The notes beneath the pieces are model-generated. The model did no database searches, had not been told where the DNA came from, and was given only the letters and a program-made list of their open reading frames with translations. A stretch of DNA of 55,746 nt. Origin: an uncultured Eubacteriales bacterium (GTDB lineage: Bacteria; Bacillota; Clostridia; Christensenellales; Aristaeellaceae). Shown here in pieces: positions 27,101 to 31,941 of the stretch. Position numbers and translations under genes: made by a program. The stretch's first letter is position 1. Every line of letters begins with the position of its first letter. The DNA is taken from NCBI GenBank assembly GCA_902785105.1, contig CACZXF010000004.1:1-55746 (forward strand). Direction: 5' to 3'.

Positions 27101-29899
27101 GCCCTTCTGCACCTCTACCTTTGTATCGGCGTCGATGACGGTAACGCCGAGGGGGAAGCTGCCGATGGCCTTGCCGTCGGAGCTGTAGCCGGTGGTGGCA
27201 CTGACCCGGGCGTCCATGCTGATGCTGCCCCGATCGCTGTCGACCTTCTCTTTGCTGAAATCGTAACCAGCGTAGACCTTGCCGGCCACATTCACGCTGG
27301 CCTTGCCGACCTTGACATTGACAACGTTCATATTGGACAGCAGGGTGATCATGCCGCCGCTCTGCTCCACATGGGCCAGGGCGATCACATCGCCGGAGGC
27401 ATACACGATGGCCTTTTCGCCGATGGTGATAGTGGCCTCGTCGGAGACGTTGATCATGTCAAGACCCGCCTGGAGCAGCTCGCTCCCGGCGTTTTCGACG
27501 GTGTCCCAGGAGAGCCACTCGCTGGTATTTTCCTTGAAATTGTTAAACCGTTCACTGATGCTGGGGGTGTAAGCGGTGCCGTCGGCGGCCTCAATGTTGA
27601 TGAGCTCCGCCATCAGGGTGCCGTTGATCTCGACGTCATTGCCCTTGAGGATTAGCTTCATGCCCTTGGCATCCACCGTCGCGCCCTCGTTGATGACGAT
27701 CTTGTTGCCGTCATCATGGGTATAGGCGGCGTCGAGGAGGATGCCGGACAGCGCCAGCTTCTGGCCGTCCTTGGTGGTCACTACCAGCTTCTTGAGCTTG
27801 GAGGTGGGGCCATTGTATATGTAATTGGTAAAGGGATGCTCGGCCACATAGCGGTCGATCACGCCCGTATCGGTGGGATTCAGCTTGACGGTACGCTTGT
27901 TTTCCAGCGCGTCGGTCAGATTTTCAATACCCTCGGTCTGAACGGTCAGGGTGTTGTTCGCGCCGGACAGCTTCATTTCAGCCTCGGTGCCGGTGGCGCG
28001 TTCCTCTTCCTTGACATCCTTGTTCAGCGTGCCGGTGATGTTCAGGTGGTCGCTGCCAGAGCCGCCCTTGACCTTCACGCGCTTCACGGTGTCTGAGACG
28101 CCCAGATCGACCTCGGCGTCGTTCATGCCCTCGCCCAGATCCACATCGACGGTGCCGGTGGGATTCTTGGTGGAGCGGTCGCCGCCGTTGGAAACGGACA
28201 CGCTGTCATCGTCCGCGCCGGTGGAGACGGTGATCTCTCCGGAGCCGTAGCGGGCATCCACGGAGACCGTGTCGTCGCCCGCGCCGGTATCCACGGATAC
28301 CTTGCCCAGGGACTCGTCGATCAGGTTCACGGTGTCGTCGCCCTCGCCGGTGCGGATGTCCGCCGCGCCGCCGCCGGTGACGCTGGCCGTCACGGTGTCG
28401 TTGCCGAGACCTGTGTCGATGGTCGCCGTCGCGCCCTCGCCCACGGTCACGTCCAGCTTGTCAGTGCCCTTGGTGCCGGAATAATCCAGCTTCGCGTCCT
28501 CAACGCTCACAGCGCCCTTGAGGTTCGCGCCGCGGATGGCCAGATTGATGCCCTTGATGGTGATGTTGCCCGCGATCACCGAGGTGCCGTCCGCCTGGAG
28601 ATTATCGTCGCCGGAGTCCTCGGCCACCAGGTCGACGCCAAAGCTTTCGCCATAGGTCTTGCTGGAATCCTTCTCCAGCTTCAGGTCGCCCTTATAGGTG
28701 GTACCCTTGTTCAATATGATGGTGATACGCTCGTTCAGGGTGCTCAGGCTGCCCAGCTTTTCGTTGACCTTCTTTTGCAGGTCAGAGACCTCAGCCGCCT
28801 TCGTGCTCTCCTGTGCCATGAGAGGTTCAAGCGCGTCATCTTTTCCGACTCCAGTCGCTTCTATCGTTTCACTTACGACTTCGGTCGGTTCTTCAACGAC
28901 TACAATTTCTTCAGCAACAGCTTCAGCCTCGGAGGCTTCTTCCCCCGCGGTCTGTTCCGTTTCTGTTGTATCCGCATCTTCCGTCTCAGAAGCCTCGGGA
29001 GCTTCCTCGGACGGCGCGTTATTATCTGTTTCTTCCCCGGTCTCGACAGGCGTCTCCGGAGCTGCCTCGTCCAACACCACGGTATCCTCCGTGGTTTCAT
29101 CGACAGGCGCTTCTTCGTCCGCCGCGGGTATCTCGTCCACAGCTTCCGTGGACGTCTCCGGGACCGCTTCGTCCCACACTATGGCGTTTTCTGTGCCTTC
29201 TTCACTGCCCGACTCAGCAGGCGCTTCTTCGCGAGACGCGGAGGTATCGTCCGCAGGCGTCTCCGTGGACACTTCGCCCCACACCACAGCATTTTCCTCG
29301 ACGTCATCGCTGCCCGACTCAGCAAGCGCTTCTTCGCGAGACGCGGAGGTATCGTCCGCAGGCGTCTCCGTGGAAGCTTTGCCCCACACCACGGTATTTT
29401 CCACGACGTCATCGCTGCCCGACTCAGCAGGGGCTTCTTCGTGCGACGCGAGCGTTTCATCCGCAGTCTCAGCGGGCATTTCCGAGGTTATCCCGCCCCA
29501 CAATACGGTCTGCTCCGTGGTGGTATTATCGGACTCTCCACTCGATTCTTGGTGCTCCGTACCGGAGTCAGAATCCTTTGATTCAAAGCTTTCGGAAACC
29601 GACGATTCATGGGAGACAGATTCCTCACCTTTATGGCTCTCCGATTCAGAAGAATCATGGCTGCCCGAATCAGATGATTCGTGGCTGCCTGAATCCGAAG
29701 ATTCATGGCTTTCCGATGAAGATGATTCATGGCTGCCCGAATCAGGCGACTCGTAATTGCCGCCGTCATCACCGACAGCCTCTTCTGCATAGGCAGCGAA
29801 CCAGTCTGCCGCATAGCCGCCCACCGAAGTGAACAGCATGCACAAGGTCAGCAGCACCGACAACGCACGCTTCCTGATGCTCACAGAACTCTTTTTCAT
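10679..29899 (-). CDS. Giant (6406-residue) secreted filamentous-adhesin/LktA-like repeat protein
   Basis: One uninterrupted frame of 19.2 kb. In order: signal peptide (about 1-38, basic then hydrophobic, ending AYA-EE); Ser/His/Glu-rich tract (about 50-125); five ~35-residue acidic repeats (about 131-308); RTX-like GxGxDD strands (about 476-613); then ~5000 residues of beta-strand repeats of the type GVGVAVAVN...AxIGxxAxVxA, resembling Fusobacterium leukotoxin LktA and filamentous haemagglutinins. The array is interrupted by Ig/InlB-B-like beta segments (about 1130-1950 and 2800-2990), a helical island (about 2356-2686) and charged linkers (about 3180-3290, 4400-4560). The last ~470 residues are non-repetitive. 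I see no LPXTG, SLH, choline-binding or autotransporter barrel. Cysteines are very rare. ATG follows GAGGTG. Role probably surface or secreted adhesin; inferred. Confidence 0.85.
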   Translation of the reverse strand: MKKSSVSIRKRALSVLLTLCMLFTSVGGYAADWFAAYAEEAVGDDGGNYESPDSGSHESSSSESHESSDSGSHESSDSGSHDSSESESHKGEESVSHESSVSESFESKDSDSGTEHQESSGESDNTTTEQTVLWGGITSEMPAETADETLASHEEAPAESGSDDVVENTVVWGKASTETPADDTSASREEALAESGSDDVEENAVVWGEVSTETPADDTSASREEAPAESGSEEGTENAIVWDEAVPETSTEAVDEIPAADEEAPVDETTEDTVVLDEAAPETPVETGEETDNNAPSEEAPEASETEDADTTETEQTAGEEASEAEAVAEEIVVVEEPTEVVSETIEATGVGKDDALEPLMAQESTKAAEVSDLQKKVNEKLGSLSTLNERITIILNKGTTYKGDLKLEKDSSKTYGESFGVDLVAEDSGDDNLQADGTSVIAGNITIKGINLAIRGANLKGAVSVEDAKLDYSGTKGTDKLDVTVGEGATATIDTGLGNDTVTASVTGGGAADIRTGEGDDTVNLIDESLGKVSVDTGAGDDTVSVDARYGSGEITVSTGADDDSVSVSNGGDRSTKNPTGTVDVDLGEGMNDAEVDLGVSDTVKRVKVKGGSGSDHLNITGTLNKDVKEEERATGTEAEMKLSGANNTLTVQTEGIENLTDALENKRTVKLNPTDTGVIDRYVAEHPFTNYIYNGPTSKLKKLVVTTKDGQKLALSGILLDAAYTHDDGNKIVINEGATVDAKGMKLILKGNDVEINGTLMAELINIEAADGTAYTPSISERFNNFKENTSEWLSWDTVENAGSELLQAGLDMINVSDEATITIGEKAIVYASGDVIALAHVEQSGGMITLLSNMNVVNVKVGKASVNVAGKVYAGYDFSKEKVDSDRGSISMDARVSATTGYSSDGKAIGSFPLGVTVIDADTKVEVQKGAVIEAARDVSIRSEGKIKVSNKAVSGYSNTPAAVAVSVLINDVRTTVNGTVHAYKGDAVIRAKGDIDADTSAGRGSSGDSISGGYVGVTVALQDVKAEVGQTGQVTADKGSVKVDSVANENVNTTATAANCDKEDDNAEDTTASVLKTLLKAWNWIKGKIKSETAQQKIDAAIKKIAIGEKAVRLDDNASKKGEVKLDTDIKDGKAVVKVSVTPWPGYRVKTISARGINPGEDRYAIGSTDKFSEKDGVYSTSFTMSAQNVTVFVEYEEIESYTQTAADLFEEKKANDDVNVEQVVNDAVGGTKDEPNDGKDEEKSGEKSKEEKTAELKLSGTNGAVLTYDTDAKEPDESLKNVAPGTELRLVPNPNSKYKLADGGLKATWSVKDGEKTVKKTVVVNADAHGRYIVKIPDNIVVDEGVSVAGNFVPGEDNSADTTQTQLTGSVAVTVATNDNKAYIDPAATIKAGGKVSVNADAVTYITTAADGTAVDKQTAGGKKKEEETSYAISRPKQGTYTGYDVALREAALILDPTENGKVTWKAGDRNKYTFTATPEAGYSVSQAVITYLEGGKRKTVDLKKDKDGNYTLDFGNMDKVDKGSMAQVSFIFAKEGEYGKTVSTQAAQAIIPNAFNISYNGTADKDGKTKTDMGTVAFREAKTDKDGNITSYVFAAEAKTDKGYVLDVDLKATWTDAKGKKQEAALTKKDGLWVLENKDLPEGALITINGKFKDDLHDFTVDKDKTKDGSVKLYDKNVKRTDAPKFSVTPDAGYAVKEIVVELNNGTTYKLSDEDTKIKPAKDEKGKEIEGVYTFDVPELKDGSAVSVYATFQRKTIGLYTGEGKDSKDYTLSEYTVATGDKVKLSLSKKKIEEGYKISGVKVTDASGKVVAEGKGASFSVPKDTKDDAKLTVTATLSLKDVTLEAAKLENGTVEPSLPRADRGDMVTVTVKPEDNFMVKAGTLKAVIKAKDGSYTEEVYMGRTNDTTYNFTVPENISDPSQVTITFTGEFEPGQSDSSAVDTSLGAGIAVSVVNSESKTELKGKVEAGNLAVGASQKGGTSTTSKAGYSKGNIGAGGAVSVQVASQDAKALIYKDANLTVKGKVSVDSKADVKFKVSGDANSKKESRDAGVGAGIAVAVNGTDSAAAIQDGAKLTTSLKNLSVTANQKVKDDVTAIAGAKGGTSVVPVAAVDVIGATANASIGRVFDGKLKVKDTANVSASTDVIHTVTANASATGKGTGVGIAAGVSVVKDVAQAVLNQSVEAATVTVASKTISSMTETVTASAAGGKKDKKSADKQADSLLGGAAKLANKNKSGSVTAEGIDAAAKKRQKAETSEGTVGVAGAVAVNIQTSENKSEVKNGVDIKAGKVLAVTGLNGTTSKVKANASTTNSDVGVGVGVAVNIVNLNNLAHIGDGEIEAAMLKLTATTQINKPKEKKKEEKKKTDTPDEMAAWLGDTVKSYINDLVKEMGLDQYISDTVVGEIVGKVVTNVSDELLKTTGISQALAKNSLSSRYDAAKKLLADTKDGVVALVSQLQEPMMKALGEVMDLEDLSEADLEGVQKALMNQVENRLAYHLQTAGGEVLEGTRDGLMKYLKDHVSELLGGVFSDGLSATFNKVLEEAGKEISKSADTALENFITYSLRDALGELTKSVPALKQANIDRVVNAFNDLKDAYSKESLQSTIRGMSDNVTRTFKEKVFDYEDMMKKLKGKDFKKLIAEGFRNAAKTALVTLTNESLGKLSDNYDLRLEAEQAKATGHVIDTQAISGAGTRDVGVAGSVAVTVVNAATTAELEGSSKTVHVYGEAIVNADELRTVNNVASAATDAKGNASANKSAVTDAKKDVGGGNDGKSVASNDHVKMTVGVGGTATIRQGDMADVRPKIYISFKDGYDMPADKKVNYSFSDKSGFEVSGTVEAKKDDNGWYVETDKGELEKADKSVNIELELNPVTIDYAIPGVDVLTAQNVEAGAVTITAKDGTVKDDKLYTHVGDKVEVKVKNVKGRTISGIGYEYTDSKGKKQEVMLAKGSVSGDETVFTFDMPAANLNSFVVQFDKEDPEKASKTSAKDGTGKGVGVGAAFSMVYGETQTKAEIGMSRDVQAGTLTVTANSDHTEDIASVAGSDPMAGTSDEAAGKKYGVDASVALNILDNNVLAYLRASKVNVETHSWEAPVTDKSSKLTLTAKENSITNTTSSAFAVGGATAVGASVAVNLANTAAKVEQSGEVEAYKGAVIGAESHSEDNTNALATAMGADIARALNKLNQGAEDIANKANKLLDGSAVDDWMKTDDAKKSKNETAKNISDRMNLKKQEDGDEANENLSVSTNVLRSQGVKVEGEEKGNDAAKEGESFIKSETGKDVKLQRDGKSSKWQVAAAVGVTVANHAAETLINGNITASEKIDITSKNTANFATMGTGAAMSLAEKSNAIAAGVAVSVSDNTSKVEVGGNLTALYQYDLNVASTLTQNVDGDFAGKLAAQALSGSVAGKDASTAIAGAVSVLVSHAKSTIDIARGDERNKRQLRGNHVTVDATDKSRLTARSGGLSLSNGASMGMGVASTTIVSGNTVTADVGEYTAINAIRAFKLNAEKIEIKQSDYKNLLSMRSLVSDSSKLDDKQRESANTGFIDMHKDGDKSYKVDVNLSSDKLLNAVNGLNYLSAQNTYAEAIAGSLGFGAGKASIAGSFAVAVTNNTVRAALGDHNEVNISSSDEYEDLQINAADGNSARIIAGSLSAAPAKASVGATVAVLVNSDDVSAKTGQDSKLTSKGHLSLNSEVKGDIQLFTGAMSVAVGSLKNSSANAAGGAVNVIVNNAKAETNVGDRTQLRASSTTLSSNVELDLMAISGSANVAAGVSGMAAGGTVNVIVDNASAFTTVGKDVRSGSSMQLLVKSDVSDQLISGTASLSAALTGSGVSGAGVANVIVSRSKAHTTLGDNFNGDFARGIITSNNDAWMLNASAALAGGGSTALGGAFNVNVFDRESIVTVKSGELKARGYYLKLQSSGKDTSILAGLSAAGGLSGAALSGNAVVLVEKNKIHTDVGENAKLSATENILLESNYSDFTVAAAGNIAASGTSAAVGATAVFVKKDNDVGTIVSSKDVSTTSYGYIQPLTTKKSVRGIYVAANASETQFIGAAGIAAGTGVGVTGVATILLNNNKVIADASKASLKNASTDITVTANDDTRQMLLAGGISLGGSAGVGASAVTLISGKTVKALAKDLEGAEVITVNASNKDNIQQLAISAGGAGGGAVEIGAAVQVLKSEVLADIEGTVSNSHADDKHINLTAHNDAEIINAAAAIAGAGGVAVTPVGTVTYFTGSSEAIVGSNAVIKAADTNKINIEATSKRDVNLYAVGASVSGGAGISGTANVLVSKDRVRALAKEGSSLTAGTGAINVTADGDYKLRSLSASIAGSGAAAIAVNGVVSVLKSNVTAAVDGKSNSNGALNIKANGKRDVINAGATLSGAGAVGVGVTVAVLVAGEKMSQDAADMLAYGNSEDKDHGKTTFDTEKFLNVAKASGVKTDDIQDLDQQVSGNGHYESQATVGNKTGSKDDKRVTFDGSTGYRSEDFNEDKYKNDGKDRGEKLNPEDTDDIKSAKTLNTYNYTDESQDAVIARIGVNANVTSGGDISVIAEQPTSADLFGGTAAVGGIVGVGVSAAVAVMRSNVLASAMGTIHTEDSASLTVQATSKAGDSANDDDAKTRDSALKETLKGKLEDVSNRGIRAVGLTASAGLVNVGVAASVVLTDNLTQALVGGNVTRIKNVNVEAKHEYKNVLAATAALGAGLVSANVSVAVAQANGTVTAAIGENATVNATGDVNVKTDSDVGVSALAATAGAGAAAINGGVGIAINRLKQNTAIRSGAKVVGKQNVNVEGKATTNTDSYLLGIAVGGVGAVLNAAVSNASVEMNTTVGETGKAKASVTAQSGKLNVKNDVTTNSTPKVLSVAGGGVAVGGNVLLAFNESTVHAKVENADVQVKDLNVNSGVGGTTVSELASAVAGIAAIGLSVNYADMRADNRAIVNTNNANVNVTGSMRVTTDDSKSTSALASTLSGSMGLITAGFNTAIARNNTRNFATLGGNGTLTVGDALTVHANGDATANAKLVGLNLSALDLPKVGGTTVVAFNDANTCTTVELPTLDVGKEVNFNATQKGKTDASIITGGGSLIGVKLSLAAAYGRANSLINVKVDKASDKTFDFNARNTGGNNVTTDISNNSFKLIGASAMAGVAYGQDTRDTKINLGSGTFNLHKLDVITDYTGNVTTNVTPSAGGVDTSLFDLAFNLADAKNVAMVSSTVELNKSTIKTDDMVSVVSEMGGAVNANVRPAELKIGGLSLGVSMANADQSGHLVSQMNLKSGKILGTTDGKQVAAKSGKLLVESHVKASDVNATVGTSGVKDRLGVTLFNTEINRAKAREAIDALAYINGNGKKLNRINVAQLDAGVKITPTDGGTGKTTATARTDGVKNFGLATLGNLDADAAVNDRFNTMLAGFDGVVGGPVNIINRTNGSAEAVGYAPGGLQAIDGGISNIKSGVGEKRTKQTSKIMVRDVSLESTRVMNIKAYNEGKAVSSMEQKTSYSLGSVKDSSQPTESWYDTGVLISDGSNLTSDESLYIHSYNHTISDSKMDASNIGIGLNLNKMIGENIVNADNLIQVGENVTLNSNRVLNVAAANSTEADAETNLSGGSIIDGQNAVAKNTITRSAEVDIFKGASLFGWGVNIGAYSGTSMTVLAPDRGIVSEKEGENDAIVTKSFVDTAGGFSFGEATSETTVTSNNIVNIGENVNIKAETRDITIEAIASSDKMDGGKYGIYTEAKVKAAGGGIVPKTNATNTLNFNNNININKNGKSRTNLTSVRGDIAVRVSNARMRVNTYAHSDGKGAGGKSSAHGTVVANLVNTLWLDNARLVASDKINLHPNNTERTENEGEAGIEVNTYAELYVVGGVVQPVSKITGYSANQIRTSNKRKVTFRANQGVKHIADRPGESIATRLWTRIGRLEIKTFLGNATLTKDESRTEWGWRDLYRCDFCGQGEITAVDNAPRSRREEMRSSVNKALAPVRTIQRQVERITKTLSPISDIHTVSSSEAGTTKARYGEKDSQAADKVYVLEIQNILTKDVRLDQDAVDDYQLWQNAVTLTNVHLLPNASWLVMSANYRLQYITDTMSGDVLNDGVNRNVDVITALTRNAWNRPIAPIGSVGALDFSDGTLNIPELGDVELRMYEISGSYVIDKFNEDFFRMMVINQQLVDSMASNGGMVPQEIDTYGITKTEAHDGYTLYWIGYTPETANHPDEELYYLIVNNTTDELAAYYTTQRAYNAGEPGIETSLLIYRDSASDRMEIEKYNLLFFTTEPGQPNIVKFITSSLDGRPLELPVNLRVRLRPFAIEGTTLSAYSVNDNLYVMVNGAEGTINLFEGFYTVTFDGDTFDSPFTRVEGIAEGDPEFIIKANQPIWPERTGDNTASDIGGGRYRLVDGEWVPQELPEGAEAA
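21840..22830 (-). other. Alpha-helical island inside the giant protein
   Basis: About 330 residues (roughly 2356-2686), entered through a Lys/Glu-rich stretch (KPKEKKKEEKKKTDTPDE), that look helical and soluble: many Leu/Ala/Glu/Lys heptad-like runs such as VVTNVSDELLKTTGISQALA and LKDHVSELLGGVF. They have none of the Gly-Val-Ala beta-strand pattern on either side. It may be a functional effector or a hinge domain. No family recognised. Confidence 0.55.
28060..28470 (-). other. RTX-like calcium-binding nonapeptide region of the giant protein
   Basis: Successive strands read GLGNDTVTAS, GEGDDTVNLI, GAGDDTVSVD, GADDDSVSVS and GGSGSDHLNI, spaced ~18-25 residues apart. They resemble the GGxGxDxUx calcium-binding repeats of RTX proteins, though they are degenerate and not contiguous. 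Calcium binding is inferred. Confidence 0.55.
28976..29509 (-). repeat. Five ~105-bp tandem repeats encoding acidic 35-residue units
   Basis: Units begin TVLWGG, TVVWGK, AVVWGE, AIVWDE and TVVLDE and run ~34-37 residues each. The two central copies are nearly identical in DNA (29211-29269 against 29316-29374 differ at one base), spaced exactly 105 bp. This indicates recent unit duplication and likely length variation between strains. Confidence 0.85.
29526..29752 (-). repeat. Ser/His/Glu low-complexity repeat tract
   Basis: Encodes about 75 residues dominated by S, E, H and D in units such as SDSGSHESS. At DNA level the motif GATTCATGGCTGCCCGAATC recurs with small changes. It lies just after the signal peptide of the giant protein and is a candidate for O-glycosylation or a flexible stalk. 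Confidence 0.8.
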
Positions 29900-29965
29900 T
29901 TTTACACCTCACGCGAACAGTCCTTTAGAAAACAAGTACATCATTCGATAAAACCGTGGATAAAG

Positions 29966-30061
29966 CTATAAAAATGGACCAAATATGCGTATAGTCTCCT
30001 GCTTTCGAGCCGCTGTTTTAAAGGAACCCTCAATTCTTTTTACATGTCTCGGAGTATTCAT
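29966..30061 (-). CDS. Possible 31-residue leader peptide or small protein
   Basis: ATG at 30061 is preceded by GAAGGGGG at good spacing and opens a 31-codon frame beginning MNTPRHVKRIEG and ending IFGPFL. The stop falls 66 nt before the giant gene's ATG. It lies between the predicted promoter and the giant gene, so it would be translated from the same mRNA. The peptide is strongly basic (several Arg and Lys) with no signal peptide. It could be a regulatory upstream ORF or a real small protein; no homologue is recognised. Existence as a translated ORF is inferred only from the ribosome binding site. Confidence 0.4.
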   Translation of the reverse strand: MNTPRHVKRIEGSFKTAARKQETIRIFGPFL

Positions 30062-30108
30062 TTTTTCCCCCTTCTGAACACATTACCTGCATAATATACT
30101 TGATAACT

Positions 30109-30137
30109 ATTATATCAAATTTCAGTCTTAATGTCCA
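30109..30137 (-). promoter_or_regulatory. Sigma-A promoter of the giant gene
   Basis: On the minus strand, TGGACA (30137-30132), 17-nt spacer, TATAAT (30114-30109). It gives a ~200-nt leader containing the 31-codon ORF. The whole gene-free stretch 29900-30316 otherwise holds only the repeat end at 30191 and the hairpin at 30259. Confidence 0.7.
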
Positions 30138-30190
30138 CCTGTTTATGTATATTTTTTACAAATACCTCTGGGTTACAACTCAGAATCCCA

Positions 30191-30215
30191 GATAAACAGG
30201 GATTTATCAAGGACG
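30191..30215 (+). repeat. Solo end of the intergenic palindromic repeat family
   Basis: GATAAACAGGGATTT followed by ATCAAGGACG matches the left end of the element at 37901 (15 identical bases, then near match). No core or second end is nearby, so it is probably a remnant. Confidence 0.5.
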
Positions 30216-30258
30216 TTAAGCAGTAACCGGGACAGTTCTGTATGGTTTTCCAAAACAT

Positions 30259-30300
30259 ACGGGGTCTGTCTCACACGTACATTTGTGAGACAAACCCCGT
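30259..30300 (-). terminator. Long hairpin after the GH13 gene
   Basis: A 17-nt arm (30259-30275, starting ACGGGGTCTGTC) pairs with 30284-30300 with one mismatch over an 8-nt loop. On the minus strand it follows the GH13 stop by 17 nt and is trailed by ATGTTTTGG. It is a likely terminator separating the GH13 and giant genes. Confidence 0.65.
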
Positions 30301-30316
30301 TTACTGAAACAGCGCT

Positions 30317-31876
30317 TTATTTGAGCGCAATAAAGGACTGACCCGCCATGTGCAGGACGCTGCCTTCGACCCGAGCTTCACCAAGCGTGAATACGGGCTT
30401 CATCCCGGCCACGGGGACCTGGACGCTCAGCGTGTCTCCGGAGGGATTCACCGCCAGGATCATGCTGCCCCGGCGATAGACAAAGGGGTCCCCCTTGCGA
30501 TTGCAGAGGGGCTCAAAGGCGCCGTCGGCCTGCAAATCCGGTTCGGCGTGGCGCAGTCTCAGAATAGCCCGGACGGTGTTCAGCAGCGAATGGGGGTCAG
30601 CTTCCTGGGCGGCGACGGTCGGGGCGTCGTCGGCCGGGTCCACCGGCAGGTACAGCGTGTCGGCGCAGCCCTGGGAGAAGCCCAGGTTCCTCGTGTTGTC
30701 CCACTGCATGGGTGAGCGGGAACCGGTGCGGAAGTAGCCGCCCTCCTTGGTGGGCAGGTTCAGATAGCGCATGCCGATTTCATCGCCGTAATACAGGAAG
30801 GGCACGCCGGGCATGGTGAATATGAAGGCATAGGCAAGCTTGAGCTCCTCGGGCGTCAGCGTGAAGCGGGGGCGCGGGGTGTCGTGGTTGCAGGTCAGCA
30901 TGGAGATATAGCCGATGTCCTTCGTATCCTGATACCAGGGCAGATATTCCCGGAGGAAGCGGTTGATGTCGCGATCCTTCGCGTCCCTGTGGAAATAGCT
31001 GTTGTCGCTGTCGGCGTTGCGCCCGATGATCCTGTCGTAGTCGCGCAGCAGCGAGGCGTAGCCGCCGCCGTTGTGGTTCAGATAGAAGTCCATGTCGTAG
31101 CCGGCGCGGAGGGCCAGCGGCGGGTCGCTCCATTCGGACACCATGACCGCGTCGGGATATTCCGCGTCCAGCATCTCGCGGACGTTCCGCCAGATGGCGC
31201 TGGTGCCGGACTTCTTCTCGTCGTCATACTTGACCAGCGAGGAGGCCATGTCCACCCGGAAGCCGTCGCAGCCGTGATCCAGCCAGAAGCGCATGACGTC
31301 CTTGAGTGCCTCCCGGGTGGCGATGGCGTCGGGATGGTCCATGGGGAGCTGCCAGGGCTCCTCCGGCTTCAGGAAGCCGTAGTTCAGCGCAGGCTGGCAC
31401 TTAAAGAAGTTGATGATGTAGGTCGCGGGCCGCTCCGCCTCGCCGGCGATGTAGGGCAGCCTGTTGCAGCCGGCAAACCAGCCGTCCGTCCAGATATAGC
31501 GGTTGGAGAATTCGTTGGGCTGGTCCGCGCTCTGGCTCTTTCGGAACCACTCGTGCTCTTCGCTGGTGTGTCCGGGCACCAGGTCCAGCAGCACATGGAT
31601 ACCCTTTTTGTGAGCCTCGTCAAACAGCCGATACAGGTCGTTGTTGGTGCCATAGCGCGGGGCGACCTTCTTGTAATCGCACACGTCGTATCCTGCGTCC
31701 CTAAAGGGCGAATCATAGCATGGATTGATCCACAGGGCGTTGCAGCCCAGGGATTTGATATAGTCCAGCTTTTCGATGATGCCGTTGAAATCGCCGATGC
31801 CGTCGGCGTTGGTGTCGTAAAATGACTGGGGATAGATCTCATAAAACACCGCGTCCTTTAACCACTTATTTGACAT
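30317..31876 (-). CDS. GH13 alpha-amylase-family glycosidase (trehalose synthase/alpha-glucosidase-like)
   Basis: A 519-residue intracellular enzyme with no signal peptide. All GH13 landmarks are present: DLVPGHTS (about 97-104, region I), GFRVDMASS with the Asp nucleophile (about 208), VMVSEWSDP with the acid/base Glu (about 247) and TCNHDTPR (about 330, region IV). The opening DAVFYEIYPQSFYDTNADGIGD is typical of the oligo-1,6-glucosidase/trehalose synthase side of the family. The C-terminal domain is short and beta-rich. The open frame extends 197 codons upstream across the regulator gene in another frame; the ATG at 31876 with GGAGG is the real start. It has its own promoter 35 nt upstream. 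Exact substrate cannot be set from motifs. Confidence 0.9.
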   Translation of the reverse strand: MSNKWLKDAVFYEIYPQSFYDTNADGIGDFNGIIEKLDYIKSLGCNALWINPCYDSPFRDAGYDVCDYKKVAPRYGTNNDLYRLFDEAHKKGIHVLLDLVPGHTSEEHEWFRKSQSADQPNEFSNRYIWTDGWFAGCNRLPYIAGEAERPATYIINFFKCQPALNYGFLKPEEPWQLPMDHPDAIATREALKDVMRFWLDHGCDGFRVDMASSLVKYDDEKKSGTSAIWRNVREMLDAEYPDAVMVSEWSDPPLALRAGYDMDFYLNHNGGGYASLLRDYDRIIGRNADSDNSYFHRDAKDRDINRFLREYLPWYQDTKDIGYISMLTCNHDTPRPRFTLTPEELKLAYAFIFTMPGVPFLYYGDEIGMRYLNLPTKEGGYFRTGSRSPMQWDNTRNLGFSQGCADTLYLPVDPADDAPTVAAQEADPHSLLNTVRAILRLRHAEPDLQADGAFEPLCNRKGDPFVYRRGSMILAVNPSGDTLSVQVPVAGMKPVFTLGEARVEGSVLHMAGQSFIALK

Positions 31877-31910
31877 ACACTCAAACCTCCAGACTGTCAT
31901 AATTATTGTA

Positions 31911-31939
31911 AATATAATATAAATAACAAGGTTTGTCAA
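31911..31939 (-). promoter_or_regulatory. Sigma-A promoter of the GH13 gene
   Basis: Minus strand: TTGACA (31939-31934), 17-nt spacer, TATATT (31916-31911). The -35 begins 2 nt past the CdaR-type gene's stop codon. Confidence 0.75.
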
Positions 31940-31941
31940 TA

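Noticed and set aside
12518-27655. Three very long plus-strand open frames (12518-16261, 18341-22312, 22322-27655) opposite the giant gene.
   Set aside because: They are antisense shadows: GC-rich codon use and the Gly/Val/Ala repeat pattern remove stops in that frame. The products are His/Gly/Ala-rich with no domains, and the minus-strand frame is coherent over its whole length.
28976-29752. Possible CRISPR array because of regularly spaced repeats.
   Set aside because: The repeats are coding, contiguous, in frame and without unique spacers; no cas genes are present.
10679-29899. Giant gene as a type I-secreted RTX toxin or as an autotransporter.
   Set aside because: It has a Sec signal peptide, no C-terminal barrel, RTX-like repeats only near the N-terminus, and no HlyB/HlyD/TolC-like genes nearby.
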